Below, piece after piece: positions 1 to 5,470 of a DNA stretch of 6,354 bases. This DNA is from an uncultured Planctomycetaceae bacterium (GTDB lineage Bacteria > Planctomycetota > Planctomycetia > Pirellulales > UBA1268). The notes under the pieces were generated by a model. That model saw only the letters and a list, made by a program, of their open reading frames with translations, was not told where the DNA came from and made no database searches. The stretch spans positions 1 through 6,354 of the forward strand of contig CAJAYZ010000230.1 in the NCBI GenBank assembly GCA_903949225.1, read 5' to 3'. The first letter of the stretch is position 1; the number at the start of each line of letters is the position of its first letter. A program made the translations under genes and the position numbers.

Positions 1-613
1 CCCAGGGATCGACGAATCCCGTGGCCTGCAATTTCGCCGCATAGGCGGCAGGATCGTCGATCTTGTTCGCTTGGCCAACGTCCCAGATCGCCATCCGCCG
101 GGCGACGGGGGAGTCGTCGAGCAGCATGTCGCTCACCGCGAGGGTGCCCCCTGGACGCAGCACCCGGCAGGCCTCGCGGAGGAAAGCCTCGCGCGTGTTG
201 AAGTGGAGGGCGGCCTCGAAGCAGGTGACGAGATCGAACGACGCGGTGGGAAGATCGAGGGCGGCGGCATCCATCCGGAGGAAGTCGCAGTCGGACGCGT
301 TCACCCGGCAGCGGTCGAGTTGGACGGGCGACACATTGATCCCGACGACCCTGGCTTCCGGCCAGCGGCGCTTGATCCGCGCGGTGGTGGCCCCGAGCCC
401 GCAGCCGACGTCGAGCACCGCGTTGATCGGTTCGGCCGCCCTTCCGAGCAGCCGGTCGACGAGCGCCGCCGACGCCTCCTTTGGCGTGCGGGTCGAATCG
501 CTCCACAGGCCGACGTTGTAGTAGTCGGCGTCGCCGTACCAAAGGCGCATCGTCGGAGAGAGGATGATGCTGTCGTACGCAAGAATCTCTGGATCTTGAG
601 TCGCTTCAATCAA
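1..613 (-). CDS. Class I SAM-dependent methyltransferase, C-terminus beyond the window
   Basis: The visible 204 residues form a Rossmann-type methyltransferase. Motif I is LDVGCGLGATT at about residues 67-77. The next strand, GINVSPVQLDRCR (91-103), is typical of small-molecule O-, N- and C-methyltransferases of the UbiE/RebM/tocopherol type. The acidic strand FDLVTCFEAALHF spans 126-138, and the helix-strand unit CRVLRPGGTLAVSDM spans 149-163. The N-terminal YYNVGLW motif (31-37) is also common in this group. It should transfer a methyl group from SAM to a small molecule in the cytosol; the acceptor cannot be told. I chose TTG at 613 because GAGGAG lies 9 nt before it. A GTG at 637 is in frame but lacks a Shine-Dalgarno sequence, and a stop near 690 closes the frame. 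Family members are usually about 270-280 residues, so perhaps 70 residues are missing. It follows sulfotransferase 1 on the same strand after about 138 bp. The fold is certain; the substrate is unknown. Confidence 0.9.
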   Translation of the reverse strand, partial: MIEATQDPEILAYDSIILSPTMRLWYGDADYYNVGLWSDSTRTPKEASAALVDRLLGRAAEPINAVLDVGCGLGATTARIKRRWPEARVVGINVSPVQLDRCRVNASDCDFLRMDAAALDLPTASFDLVTCFEAALHFNTREAFLREACRVLRPGGTLAVSDMLLDDSPVARRMAIWDVGQANKIDDPAAYAAKLQATGFVDPW

Positions 614-622
614 CGTTGAAAT

Positions 623-628
623 CTCCTC
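623..628 (-). promoter_or_regulatory. Ribosome binding site for the methyltransferase (GAGGAG)
   Basis: Read on the minus strand, GAGGAG stands 9 nt before a TTG codon at 613 and inside the frame that would start at GTG 637. It is the only good Shine-Dalgarno sequence near the 5' end of this gene, and it decides the rare TTG start over the upstream GTG. Confidence 0.5.
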
Positions 629-744
629 GAGGGGCACCTGAACTGCCGCAAGCCACAGTACGCACCGGATTGTTCGCTTCGATCAGGCCGGCCGAGCGGC
701 TGTGGCGGGGTCGCCCAAGAGTCGCACGAAAAGCCATGGCGAAC

Positions 745-761
745 ACGGGGATCAGCCCCGT
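745..761 (-). other. Small perfect hairpin over the sulfotransferase 1 stop codon
   Basis: The sequence ACGGGG-CTGAT-CCCCGT (minus strand) is a 6-bp perfect inverted repeat with a 5-nt loop, and the loop contains the TGA stop of sulfotransferase 1. Only a short TTTT run follows about 15 nt downstream, so a classical intrinsic terminator is unlikely. It may slow or protect the transcript 3' end, or be chance in GC-rich DNA. Confidence 0.25.
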
Positions 762-1474
762 CGTTGGCCCTGGTAGTCGCCCCGGTTTTCGTGCGGGAAG
801 GGAACGTCGGGCACCGGCTGCTCGAGGAACGCGCAAAGGGGCTCCCACGACGGCGTCTCCTCCCAGCAGACTTCGAGAAGCCGGCCCGGCTTGTCGGCAA
901 AGAAGGCGCGAACGCGCTCGTTGTGAACCTCGTGGAGGTCGTCGATCGGCACGCCGGGGAGGAAGCGCTCGGCGAGTTGCCGGCCGAGCTCGATCCGCTC
1001 CGCGGGAATTGTCCGCATGTGGTTGTGGAAGCTCCGCCGCCAGGTGTCGTCGTCACGGCGCCGCGTGAGGACGAAGCGGGCATCGGGATAGCGGGCGGCG
1101 AGTCGCTCGTAGAACCAAAACCAGGGGAAGTCCTCGAAGCTGTCGAAATCCCCGGTGGCGGCGATCACGGCGGCGGGGTCGCCGACGGCGGCCGGGACGA
1201 GATCGTCGCGGATCGAGCAGTTGCGGTAGCCGAGTTCGCGGAAGCAACGCCCCAAGGTCTTCGTGCCCGACTTGGCAATCCCCACTCCGAACACCTTCGG
1301 CCGCGCGACGACGTGGCCCTCCGAAGCGCCGACGGAACGGGCGCCAGATCCGGCGCGAGATCCGGCGCCGGAAAACAACCCGACGAGCGCTTTGAGGAAC
1401 TGGAAGGCCAAGGAGCGGGCTCCGGCTGCGGGGAACGAGACCGGGAGGTATCCCTCGACACACCAAACCGCCAT
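752..1474 (-). CDS. Sulfotransferase family protein (Sulfotransfer_4 type)
   Basis: This 240-residue protein carries the PAPS-binding P-loop-like motif VFGVGIAKSGTKTLGRCF at residues 61-78. K68, S69, G70 and T71 would bind the 5'-phosphosulfate. The segment DSFEDFPWFWFYERL (111-125) follows, then YPDARFVLTRRRDDDTWRRS (129-148), which holds the 3'-phosphate-binding Arg/Ser region. The C-terminal PFPHEN (226-231) is also typical of this group. It would move sulfate from PAPS to a hydroxyl or amine of an unknown acceptor in the cytosol. The first 55 residues are a Gly/Ala/Arg-rich stretch outside the domain. The ATG at 1474 has no Shine-Dalgarno sequence and follows an in-frame stop by six codons. 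A TTG at 1411 preceded by GGAG (8 nt) is a reasonable alternative giving 219 residues. The gene is divergent from sulfotransferase 2 and upstream of the methyltransferase on the same strand. Family confidence is high; start and substrate are uncertain. Confidence 0.88.
   Translation of the reverse strand: MAVWCVEGYLPVSFPAAGARSLAFQFLKALVGLFSGAGSRAGSGARSVGASEGHVVARPKVFGVGIAKSGTKTLGRCFRELGYRNCSIRDDLVPAAVGDPAAVIAATGDFDSFEDFPWFWFYERLAARYPDARFVLTRRRDDDTWRRSFHNHMRTIPAERIELGRQLAERFLPGVPIDDLHEVHNERVRAFFADKPGRLLEVCWEETPSWEPLCAFLEQPVPDVPFPHENRGDYQGQRRG
1346..1369. repeat. Two-copy 12-bp tandem repeat inside sulfotransferase 1
   Basis: AGATCCGGCGCG (1346-1357) is followed at once by AGATCCGGCGCC (1358-1369), with 11 of 12 bases matching. 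It encodes the low-complexity linker GSRAGSGA between the N-terminal extension and the PAPS-binding domain. It is probably a slippage product and keeps the reading frame. Confidence 0.6.
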
Positions 1475-1519
1475 GATACCGGCGGCGGGTCAAGGGACCG
1501 CCGAAAGAAACCAAAACCA

Positions 1520-1524
1520 GGGAG
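1520..1524 (+). promoter_or_regulatory. Ribosome binding site for sulfotransferase 2 (GGGAG)
   Basis: GGGAG lies 7 nt before the ATG at 1532. It decides the start of sulfotransferase 2, since the frame stays open upstream for about 770 bases opposite sulfotransferase 1 with no stop codon. Confidence 0.6.
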
Positions 1525-1531
1525 TGGGCTG

Positions 1532-2161
1532 ATGCCGGCCACGCGCCTCGTCATGATTCTGGGCTTCCAGCGATCCGGGACGACGGCGCTGTTCGACACC
1601 CTCGCGTCGGCGCCGGGGGTTTCGCCCCGTCATGAGCATGCCGACGACGATCTTTACGACGACTACTTCCTCCGCCCCGAGCCCCAGATCCGCTCGGTCC
1701 TCGCGGCCCTTCCCGGGACAGTGCTTCTCAAGCCGGTGCGGGAGAGCCGTCGCCGGTCTCCCCTCGAGGTTGCGGAGGAGTACCGCGACTACGACCTCTC
1801 GATGATCTGGCTCTACCGCGATCCGGTGAATGTCTACCAGTCGTGGCTGGAGAAGCAGTGGGTGACCAACCCCGAGGGGATCGGCCAGCACTGGGTGTCG
1901 CGCAACAAGAAGTGCCTCGCTTCGCGGGCCGCCCTCGGCGACACGCTGCTCATCGTCCGCTACGAGGATTTGGTCACGTCTGCGGCATGCGTTGCGGCGC
2001 TCGCCGGGCGGCTGGGACTCACGGTCGAGTCGACGCTCCGAGCCGACAGCAACGCCGGCCGCGCCCGTGTCACGGCGGTCGATCAACAGTCGATCGACGC
2101 CGCGACCCGCGCTACGCTCGAGCAACTCGACCACGCCCGCTCGATCCGGCCGCCGGCGTGA
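1532..2161 (+). CDS. Second sulfotransferase, small (209 aa)
   Basis: The protein opens directly on the PAPS-binding loop: MILGFQRSGTTALFDTL at residues 8-24, with R14, S15, G16, T17 and T18. This matches the GxxRSGTT pattern of the Sulfotransfer_1/Sulfotransfer_3 families. The second signature, MIWLYRDPVNVYQSWLEK (91-108), carries R96, D97, P98 and S104 for the 3'-phosphate. IVRYEDLV (141-148) is the usual strand after it. At 209 residues it is shorter than the 250-300 common in the family; the missing part is C-terminal. It should sulfate a small molecule, glycan or lipid head group using PAPS. It bears little resemblance to sulfotransferase 1 outside the P-loop, so the pair does not look like a recent duplication. 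It diverges from sulfotransferase 1 across 57 bp and ends 32 bp from the convergent prenyl synthase gene. A candidate acceptor is the terpenoid made by the neighbours, but that is inference. Confidence 0.88.
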   Translation: MPATRLVMILGFQRSGTTALFDTLASAPGVSPRHEHADDDLYDDYFLRPEPQIRSVLAALPGTVLLKPVRESRRRSPLEVAEEYRDYDLSMIWLYRDPVNVYQSWLEKQWVTNPEGIGQHWVSRNKKCLASRAALGDTLLIVRYEDLVTSAACVAALAGRLGLTVESTLRADSNAGRARVTAVDQQSIDAATRATLEQLDHARSIRPPA

Positions 2162-2193
2162 TCCAGGCGCATCGCGGCAGGGGCTGGCGGGAG

Positions 2194-3153
2194 TCAACCA
2201 GGGGAAGCCGGTGACGCCCCCTCGACTGGCTCACCGAGGAGCCGTCTGGCAAGCACCATGAGAAGCTGCGGATCGACACCGGCCGCGGCGAGGGGCGCGA
2301 GCGCCGCTCCCGCGCGGGCGAGGTGCGCTTCGATCCGCGCGGCGGCAGCGCCGCGCCCCGCGGCGGCCACGAGCGTGGGGCGGCCACTCGCCTCGTCGTC
2401 GCTCCAGGTCGCCGCCCGCTCGTCCTCGGCGTCGTCGTCGAGATCGTCGCGGATCTGATAGGCGATCCCGACGGCCTCGCCGAAGGCCTCGAGCGCCAAA
2501 GCGAGCCCCGACGGCGCCGCCTCTCGGCACGGGAGCCAGGCCGGCACCTCGGCGGCGAGGGCAAAGAGGCGGCCACACTTGAGCCGCGCCACCTCCTCGG
2601 GATCGACCTCCGCCCGACCGAGGCTTCCCGCAAGATCGAGGAATTGCCCGAGATGGAGCGCGTCTTCGGTCTGTTGCTGAAGCGTCGCCAAGCGGGCGGC
2701 GGCGCCGACTGGATCGACGGAGTGCGGTGCCGAACCGGCTTTGGCGGCGGCCCGGGCCAGCAGCGAGCGGGAGATCCCGAGGAGCCACAGCGCCGCCTGG
2801 ATGGCGAGGGCCTCGTTGAAGCGGCGGTGCAGCGCCGGTCGCCCGCGGCGCTTTTCAGCGTCGTCCATGCAGGGGAGATCGTCGACCGAAAGCGTGGCGC
2901 AGTGGAGCGCCTCGACGGCGCACGCCGCCAGGAGACAGGCCTCGGGGTCGGCCCCGACGATGCTCCCCGTCTCGAGGACGAGCACTGCCCGCCACCGGCT
3001 CGCCGGCGCCGTTGTCGATCCGTAGCGGATGGCATCCCGCAGCGGCGCGGGGATCGCAGCCGCATCGATCTCGGCATCGAGTTGCTCGCGAACCTGCCGC
3101 CGCCAGGTGTCGATCCGGGGGCCGAGGGCGTCGGAGGATGGAGGGACGGGCAT
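2194..3153 (-). CDS. Polyprenyl (short-chain isoprenyl) diphosphate synthase, divergent
   Basis: This 319-residue protein should condense IPP with an allylic diphosphate to give a C15-C20 prenyl diphosphate in the cytosol. The first Asp-rich motif is DDLPCMDD at 91-98 (DDxxxxD) followed by RRGRPALH (102-109). GQFLDLA (169-175), LKCG (191-194) and the second Asp-rich motif YQIRDDLDD (232-240, DDxxD) all match the family. Several positions are odd. The GGKRxRP loop that binds IPP reads PASRWRA (50-56), so the Lys is lost. The usual HDD before the first motif is VDD, and the conserved GD of the following helix is AL (121-122). Small residues at the fourth and fifth positions before the first motif (T, A) would permit a product longer than farnesyl. 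The ATG at 3153 has AGGA 6 nt upstream; an ATG at 3261 in frame would add 36 residues unlike the family. Fold is certain; catalytic competence is less so. Confidence 0.88.
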   Translation of the reverse strand: MPVPPSSDALGPRIDTWRRQVREQLDAEIDAAAIPAPLRDAIRYGSTTAPASRWRAVLVLETGSIVGADPEACLLAACAVEALHCATLSVDDLPCMDDAEKRRGRPALHRRFNEALAIQAALWLLGISRSLLARAAAKAGSAPHSVDPVGAAARLATLQQQTEDALHLGQFLDLAGSLGRAEVDPEEVARLKCGRLFALAAEVPAWLPCREAAPSGLALALEAFGEAVGIAYQIRDDLDDDAEDERAATWSDDEASGRPTLVAAAGRGAAAARIEAHLARAGAALAPLAAAGVDPQLLMVLARRLLGEPVEGASPASPG

Positions 3154-3159
3154 GGGCAA

Positions 3160-3163
3160 TCCT
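3160..3163 (-). promoter_or_regulatory. Ribosome binding site for the prenyl synthase (AGGA)
   Basis: On the minus strand AGGA stands 6 nt before the ATG at 3153. This favours the 319-residue product over the longer frame beginning at 3261. Confidence 0.55.
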
Positions 3164-3331
3164 GTGCGTACCTGCGCCCTCGGGCTCCCCAGCACGGGCG
3201 GATCGTCAAAGGTCTTGATGGGGGCTAGTCTACCTCCCTCAGCCGCACAGAAAGCCGCCACGTCATCTCGCCCCCCTCGCGGAGGGCTGGCTTTGTTGTG
3301 GCCCCGCCAGCATCGCCTCGGTGCGGTGGTC

Positions 3332-3336
3332 AGAGG
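3332..3336 (+). promoter_or_regulatory. Ribosome binding site for the cyclase-like gene (AGAGG)
   Basis: AGAGG lies 8 nt before the ATG at 3345. It supports this start over a GTG at 3321 that is eight codons upstream in the same frame. Confidence 0.55.
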
Positions 3337-3344
3337 TCACCTCG

Positions 3345-4427
3345 ATGCCATCCGCGCCGAACGAAGCCGAGCTTTCCCCTTCCATCCGCGCTGGTCTGGA
3401 CTTCCTCGTGCAGAGCCAACTCCCCTCGGGGCAGTTTCCCGTCGAGCGGACGCGGCGCAACCGCCCCGGCTGGCCGGCGGAAGAGGATTATTCGCCGTTC
3501 GCCACGGCGTATGTCCTCCACGCCTTGGCGTCGATTCCCCATCCCGCCGTGGCGGCGATGACGGCGCGGGGCGTCGAATACTTCCTCCGGGAGATGGACG
3601 GCCACGGTCTGTGGCGCTACTGGAACAAGGGCTCGGTGCAGAGCGGACGGAAGGCCCATCCCTTCATCCCCGCCGATCTCGACGACATGGCCTGCATCTC
3701 GGCGATCCTCCAGCGGAACGGCATCCCCTTCCCCGACAACCGCCCCCTCATGCTCCACAACCGCGATCGCCACGGGCGCTTCTACACCTACCAGATCCTC
3801 CGCGCCGTTCCCGCGCTTGATCCGGTCTACTGGTGGGCGATGCTCCGCGACCTTACCTGGCAGCGCTGGATCGTCTTTTGGCGGTGTCAGTACACGACCT
3901 ACGACGACGTCAGCGGCGTCGTCAACGCCAACGTGATCTGGTATCTGGGGAATCTGCCCGAGACGCAAGGGGCCATCGACTGGCTGATCCGGGTCGTCGA
4001 GGCCGGCGCGGAATCGGACTGCGACACCTTCTACCACGATCCCTTTCCGCTCTGGCACGCGATCTCGCGTGGCTACGCCGCCGGCGTGAAGCGCTTCGCG
4101 ACGATCCGCGACACGATCCGCGCTCGGATCGAGGCCTATCTCCTCCCCAACGGCTCGATCGCGGCGCCCGACATGCACACAGCGCTAGCGATGTCGGCGC
4201 TCATGAACTTCGACCTCGAATCCCCCTTCCTCACTGCCGGCAGAGCGTGGCTCGAGCGGAAGCAGGCTGCCGATGGCGGATGGGAGGCCTTTGCGATGTA
4301 CTTCGGGGCCCGCCTCAAGCAAAACAGCTGGGCCTCCCGCGCCCTGACAACGGGCTTGTGCCTCGAGGCGATCCAGCGCCAGGGCGACCGGGCCCGACGA
4401 GCGACGGAGGCTGGTTCGTGCGTCTGA
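3345..4427 (+). CDS. Single-domain terpene-cyclase-like protein with DxDD motif (prenyltransferase/squalene cyclase fold)
   Basis: A 360-residue soluble protein of the (alpha/alpha) barrel superfamily that includes squalene-hopene cyclases, class II diterpene cyclases and protein prenyltransferase beta subunits. DLDD at 111-114 inside PADLDDMACISAIL fits the DxDD proton-donor motif of class II cyclases, although the usual DxDDTA is here DxDDMA. A clear QW motif, QAADGGW (307-313), lies near the C-terminus, and a weaker one, QLPSGQF (25-31), near the N-terminus. VVNANVIWYLG (192-202) lies in the middle. Known bacterial class II diterpene cyclases have about 500 residues and squalene-hopene cyclases over 600, so this is about one barrel. 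No signal peptide or membrane helix is seen. It overlaps UbiA by 10 bp, which argues for a joint pathway. Likely role: protonation-started cyclisation of a prenyl chain, before or after UbiA transfer. A non-catalytic role cannot be excluded. Confidence 0.75.
   Translation: MPSAPNEAELSPSIRAGLDFLVQSQLPSGQFPVERTRRNRPGWPAEEDYSPFATAYVLHALASIPHPAVAAMTARGVEYFLREMDGHGLWRYWNKGSVQSGRKAHPFIPADLDDMACISAILQRNGIPFPDNRPLMLHNRDRHGRFYTYQILRAVPALDPVYWWAMLRDLTWQRWIVFWRCQYTTYDDVSGVVNANVIWYLGNLPETQGAIDWLIRVVEAGAESDCDTFYHDPFPLWHAISRGYAAGVKRFATIRDTIRARIEAYLLPNGSIAAPDMHTALAMSALMNFDLESPFLTAGRAWLERKQAADGGWEAFAMYFGARLKQNSWASRALTTGLCLEAIQRQGDRARRATEAGSCV
4406..4410 (+). promoter_or_regulatory. Ribosome binding site for UbiA gene (GGAGG), inside cyclase 3' end
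   Basis: A full GGAGG stands 7 nt before GTG 4418 and lies within the last codons of the cyclase gene. It fixes a GTG start for UbiA, although the frame stays open upstream to 3833 opposite real cyclase codons. Confidence 0.7.
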
Positions 4428-5470
4428 AGAGCATCCTCCGCGCCCACCGCTGGTGGGACACGCAACTCCCGGTGATGATGGCGCCGGTCTATCACGTCCT
4501 GGCGGAGGCCGAACCGGCCCCGGCCGTGACGACGACGCTCGCCAACCTCTTCCTGTTCCTCGTCGCCTCGGTGGGGATCGCCGGCTTCGGCCACCTCTTC
4601 AACGATCTGTTCGACGTCGAGCAGGACGTGGAGAGCGGCGCGGCGAATCTCGTCGCCGGCCGCCGGCCGCTGCGCTTGGCGGCCACGTTTGCCGTCGTGC
4701 TCCTCCTCGCCTGGGTGCCGTGGCTTTGGCTGCCGACAACCCCCGCGGTCTGGGCCCTCCTCGGCCTCGAGTTCGCCCTCTTCATCCTTTACAGCATGCC
4801 GGGAGTGCGGCTCAAGGAGCGTGGCATCCTCGGGCCGATCGCCGACGCCCTCTACTCTTGGACGATCTCGACGGCTGTGGCGCTCCTCGTCTTCGCCCGG
4901 CTCGGCGCCGTCTCGGTGCCGGCCTGGGCTTCGGCGCTCCTCGCCGCCTGGGCCTTCGTCCTCGGCCTGCGCCACATCCTCACCCATCAGATCGAGGATG
5001 CCGGCCGCGATCAGGCGGCGGGGATGACCACGTTTGTGACGCGGCACGGCTGGCTGCCGACGTTTCAGATCCTCGAGCGCATCCTCCTCCCGGCGGAGGT
5101 GGTCCTCTTCTCGGCGATTCTCCTCGTGATCGGGATCGACGCCCCGATCGTGCCGGTCGGCTTTCTTCTCTGGACGGCCCTCGTGGTGGCGCGGGAACGG
5201 GATCGAGCGGTGGCGTGGCCTGGGGCGGCGGAGAGCGCCCCGGCGATCCACCGGCTGTTCTTTTTCAACATCACACTCCTCCAGCGCTTCTACACGCTCT
5301 GGTTTCCCCTCCTCACGCTCGTCCTCCTCATCATCCGGCATCCCGCCTATCTCGGCCTCGCGATTCTCCACCTCCTCCTGTTCGAAAACGGCCTGGCGGT
5401 CTTCTTCCGCACCGACCTCCCCGACCTCCTCCGCCGGCTCCGCGCCGCCCCACGACGAGGCTCGGCATGA
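4418..5470 (+). CDS. UbiA-family membrane prenyltransferase
   Basis: A 350-residue polytopic membrane protein. The first Asp-rich motif is perfect: NDLFDVEQD at 62-70 (NDxxDxxxD), which binds the prenyl diphosphate through Mg2+. The LYSMPGVRLKERG loop (124-136) is the usual post-helix signature. The second Asp motif is EDAGRD (193-198, DxxxD), with Q191 where many members have another Asp. About eight or nine hydrophobic segments can be seen, near 41-60, 88-107, 111-128, 145-163, 169-186, 222-240, 243-258, 293-306 and 309-326. It should transfer a prenyl group from a diphosphate to an acceptor in the membrane; some UbiA members act instead as terpene cyclases. Its acceptor is unknown, and no aromatic-acid gene lies in the window. 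It starts with GTG 10 bp before the cyclase stop, and its own TGA overlaps the glycosyltransferase ATG. Family call is firm; the reaction is open. Confidence 0.92.
   Translation: MRLKSILRAHRWWDTQLPVMMAPVYHVLAEAEPAPAVTTTLANLFLFLVASVGIAGFGHLFNDLFDVEQDVESGAANLVAGRRPLRLAATFAVVLLLAWVPWLWLPTTPAVWALLGLEFALFILYSMPGVRLKERGILGPIADALYSWTISTAVALLVFARLGAVSVPAWASALLAAWAFVLGLRHILTHQIEDAGRDQAAGMTTFVTRHGWLPTFQILERILLPAEVVLFSAILLVIGIDAPIVPVGFLLWTALVVARERDRAVAWPGAAESAPAIHRLFFFNITLLQRFYTLWFPLLTLVLLIIRHPAYLGLAILHLLLFENGLAVFFRTDLPDLLRRLRAAPRRGSA
5457..5460 (+). promoter_or_regulatory. Ribosome binding site for the glycosyltransferase (GAGG)
   Basis: GAGG lies 6 nt before the ATG at 5467, inside the last UbiA codons. 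With the ATGA stop/start overlap it indicates translational coupling. Confidence 0.5.

Larger units (their letters stand above)
3154..3344. other. Divergent intergenic region between prenyl synthase and cyclase-operon genes
   Basis: This 191-bp gap is the longest non-coding stretch of the window and must hold the promoters of the leftward prenyl synthase and probably the rightward cyclase-UbiA-glycosyltransferase operon. The 5-bp inverted repeat CCCTC/GAGGG with a 3-nt loop sits at 3274-3286. I found no convincing -35/-10 pair on either strand; TTGACG on the minus strand (3204-3209) has no matching -10. Shared divergent regulation is plausible but unproven. Confidence 0.4.

Noticed and set aside
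1113..1522. 14-bp direct repeat AACCAAAACCAGGG at 1113-1126 and 1509-1522, with a shorter partial copy at 2196-2207
   Set aside because: One copy encodes the conserved PWFWF segment of sulfotransferase 1 and the copies have no regular spacing or flanking symmetry, so I treat it as chance and not as an operator or attachment site.
1475..1531. Promoter in the 57-bp gap between the sulfotransferase genes
   Set aside because: TTGACC and TATCAT on the minus strand are only 9 bp apart, too close for a sigma-70 type promoter; nothing better is visible.
2323..3228. 301-codon plus-strand open frame opposite the prenyl synthase
   Set aside because: No motif is seen, and the minus strand encodes both Asp-rich motifs of a prenyl synthase over the same bases.
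3204..3232. TTGACG and TAGACT on the minus strand as a promoter for the prenyl synthase
   Set aside because: The order is wrong for one promoter: TAGACT lies upstream of TTGACG, and neither has a partner at 16-18 bp spacing.
3330..4178. 282-codon open frame on the minus strand opposite the cyclase-like gene
   Set aside because: It mirrors the cyclase codons in GC-rich DNA, has no recognisable motif, and the plus-strand frame has clear family motifs and a ribosome binding site.
4136..5371. 411-codon open frame on the minus strand opposite the UbiA gene
   Set aside because: Its product is an Arg/Glu/Asp-rich string with no fold signature, as expected for the complement of a membrane protein gene. 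UbiA motifs are perfect on the other strand.
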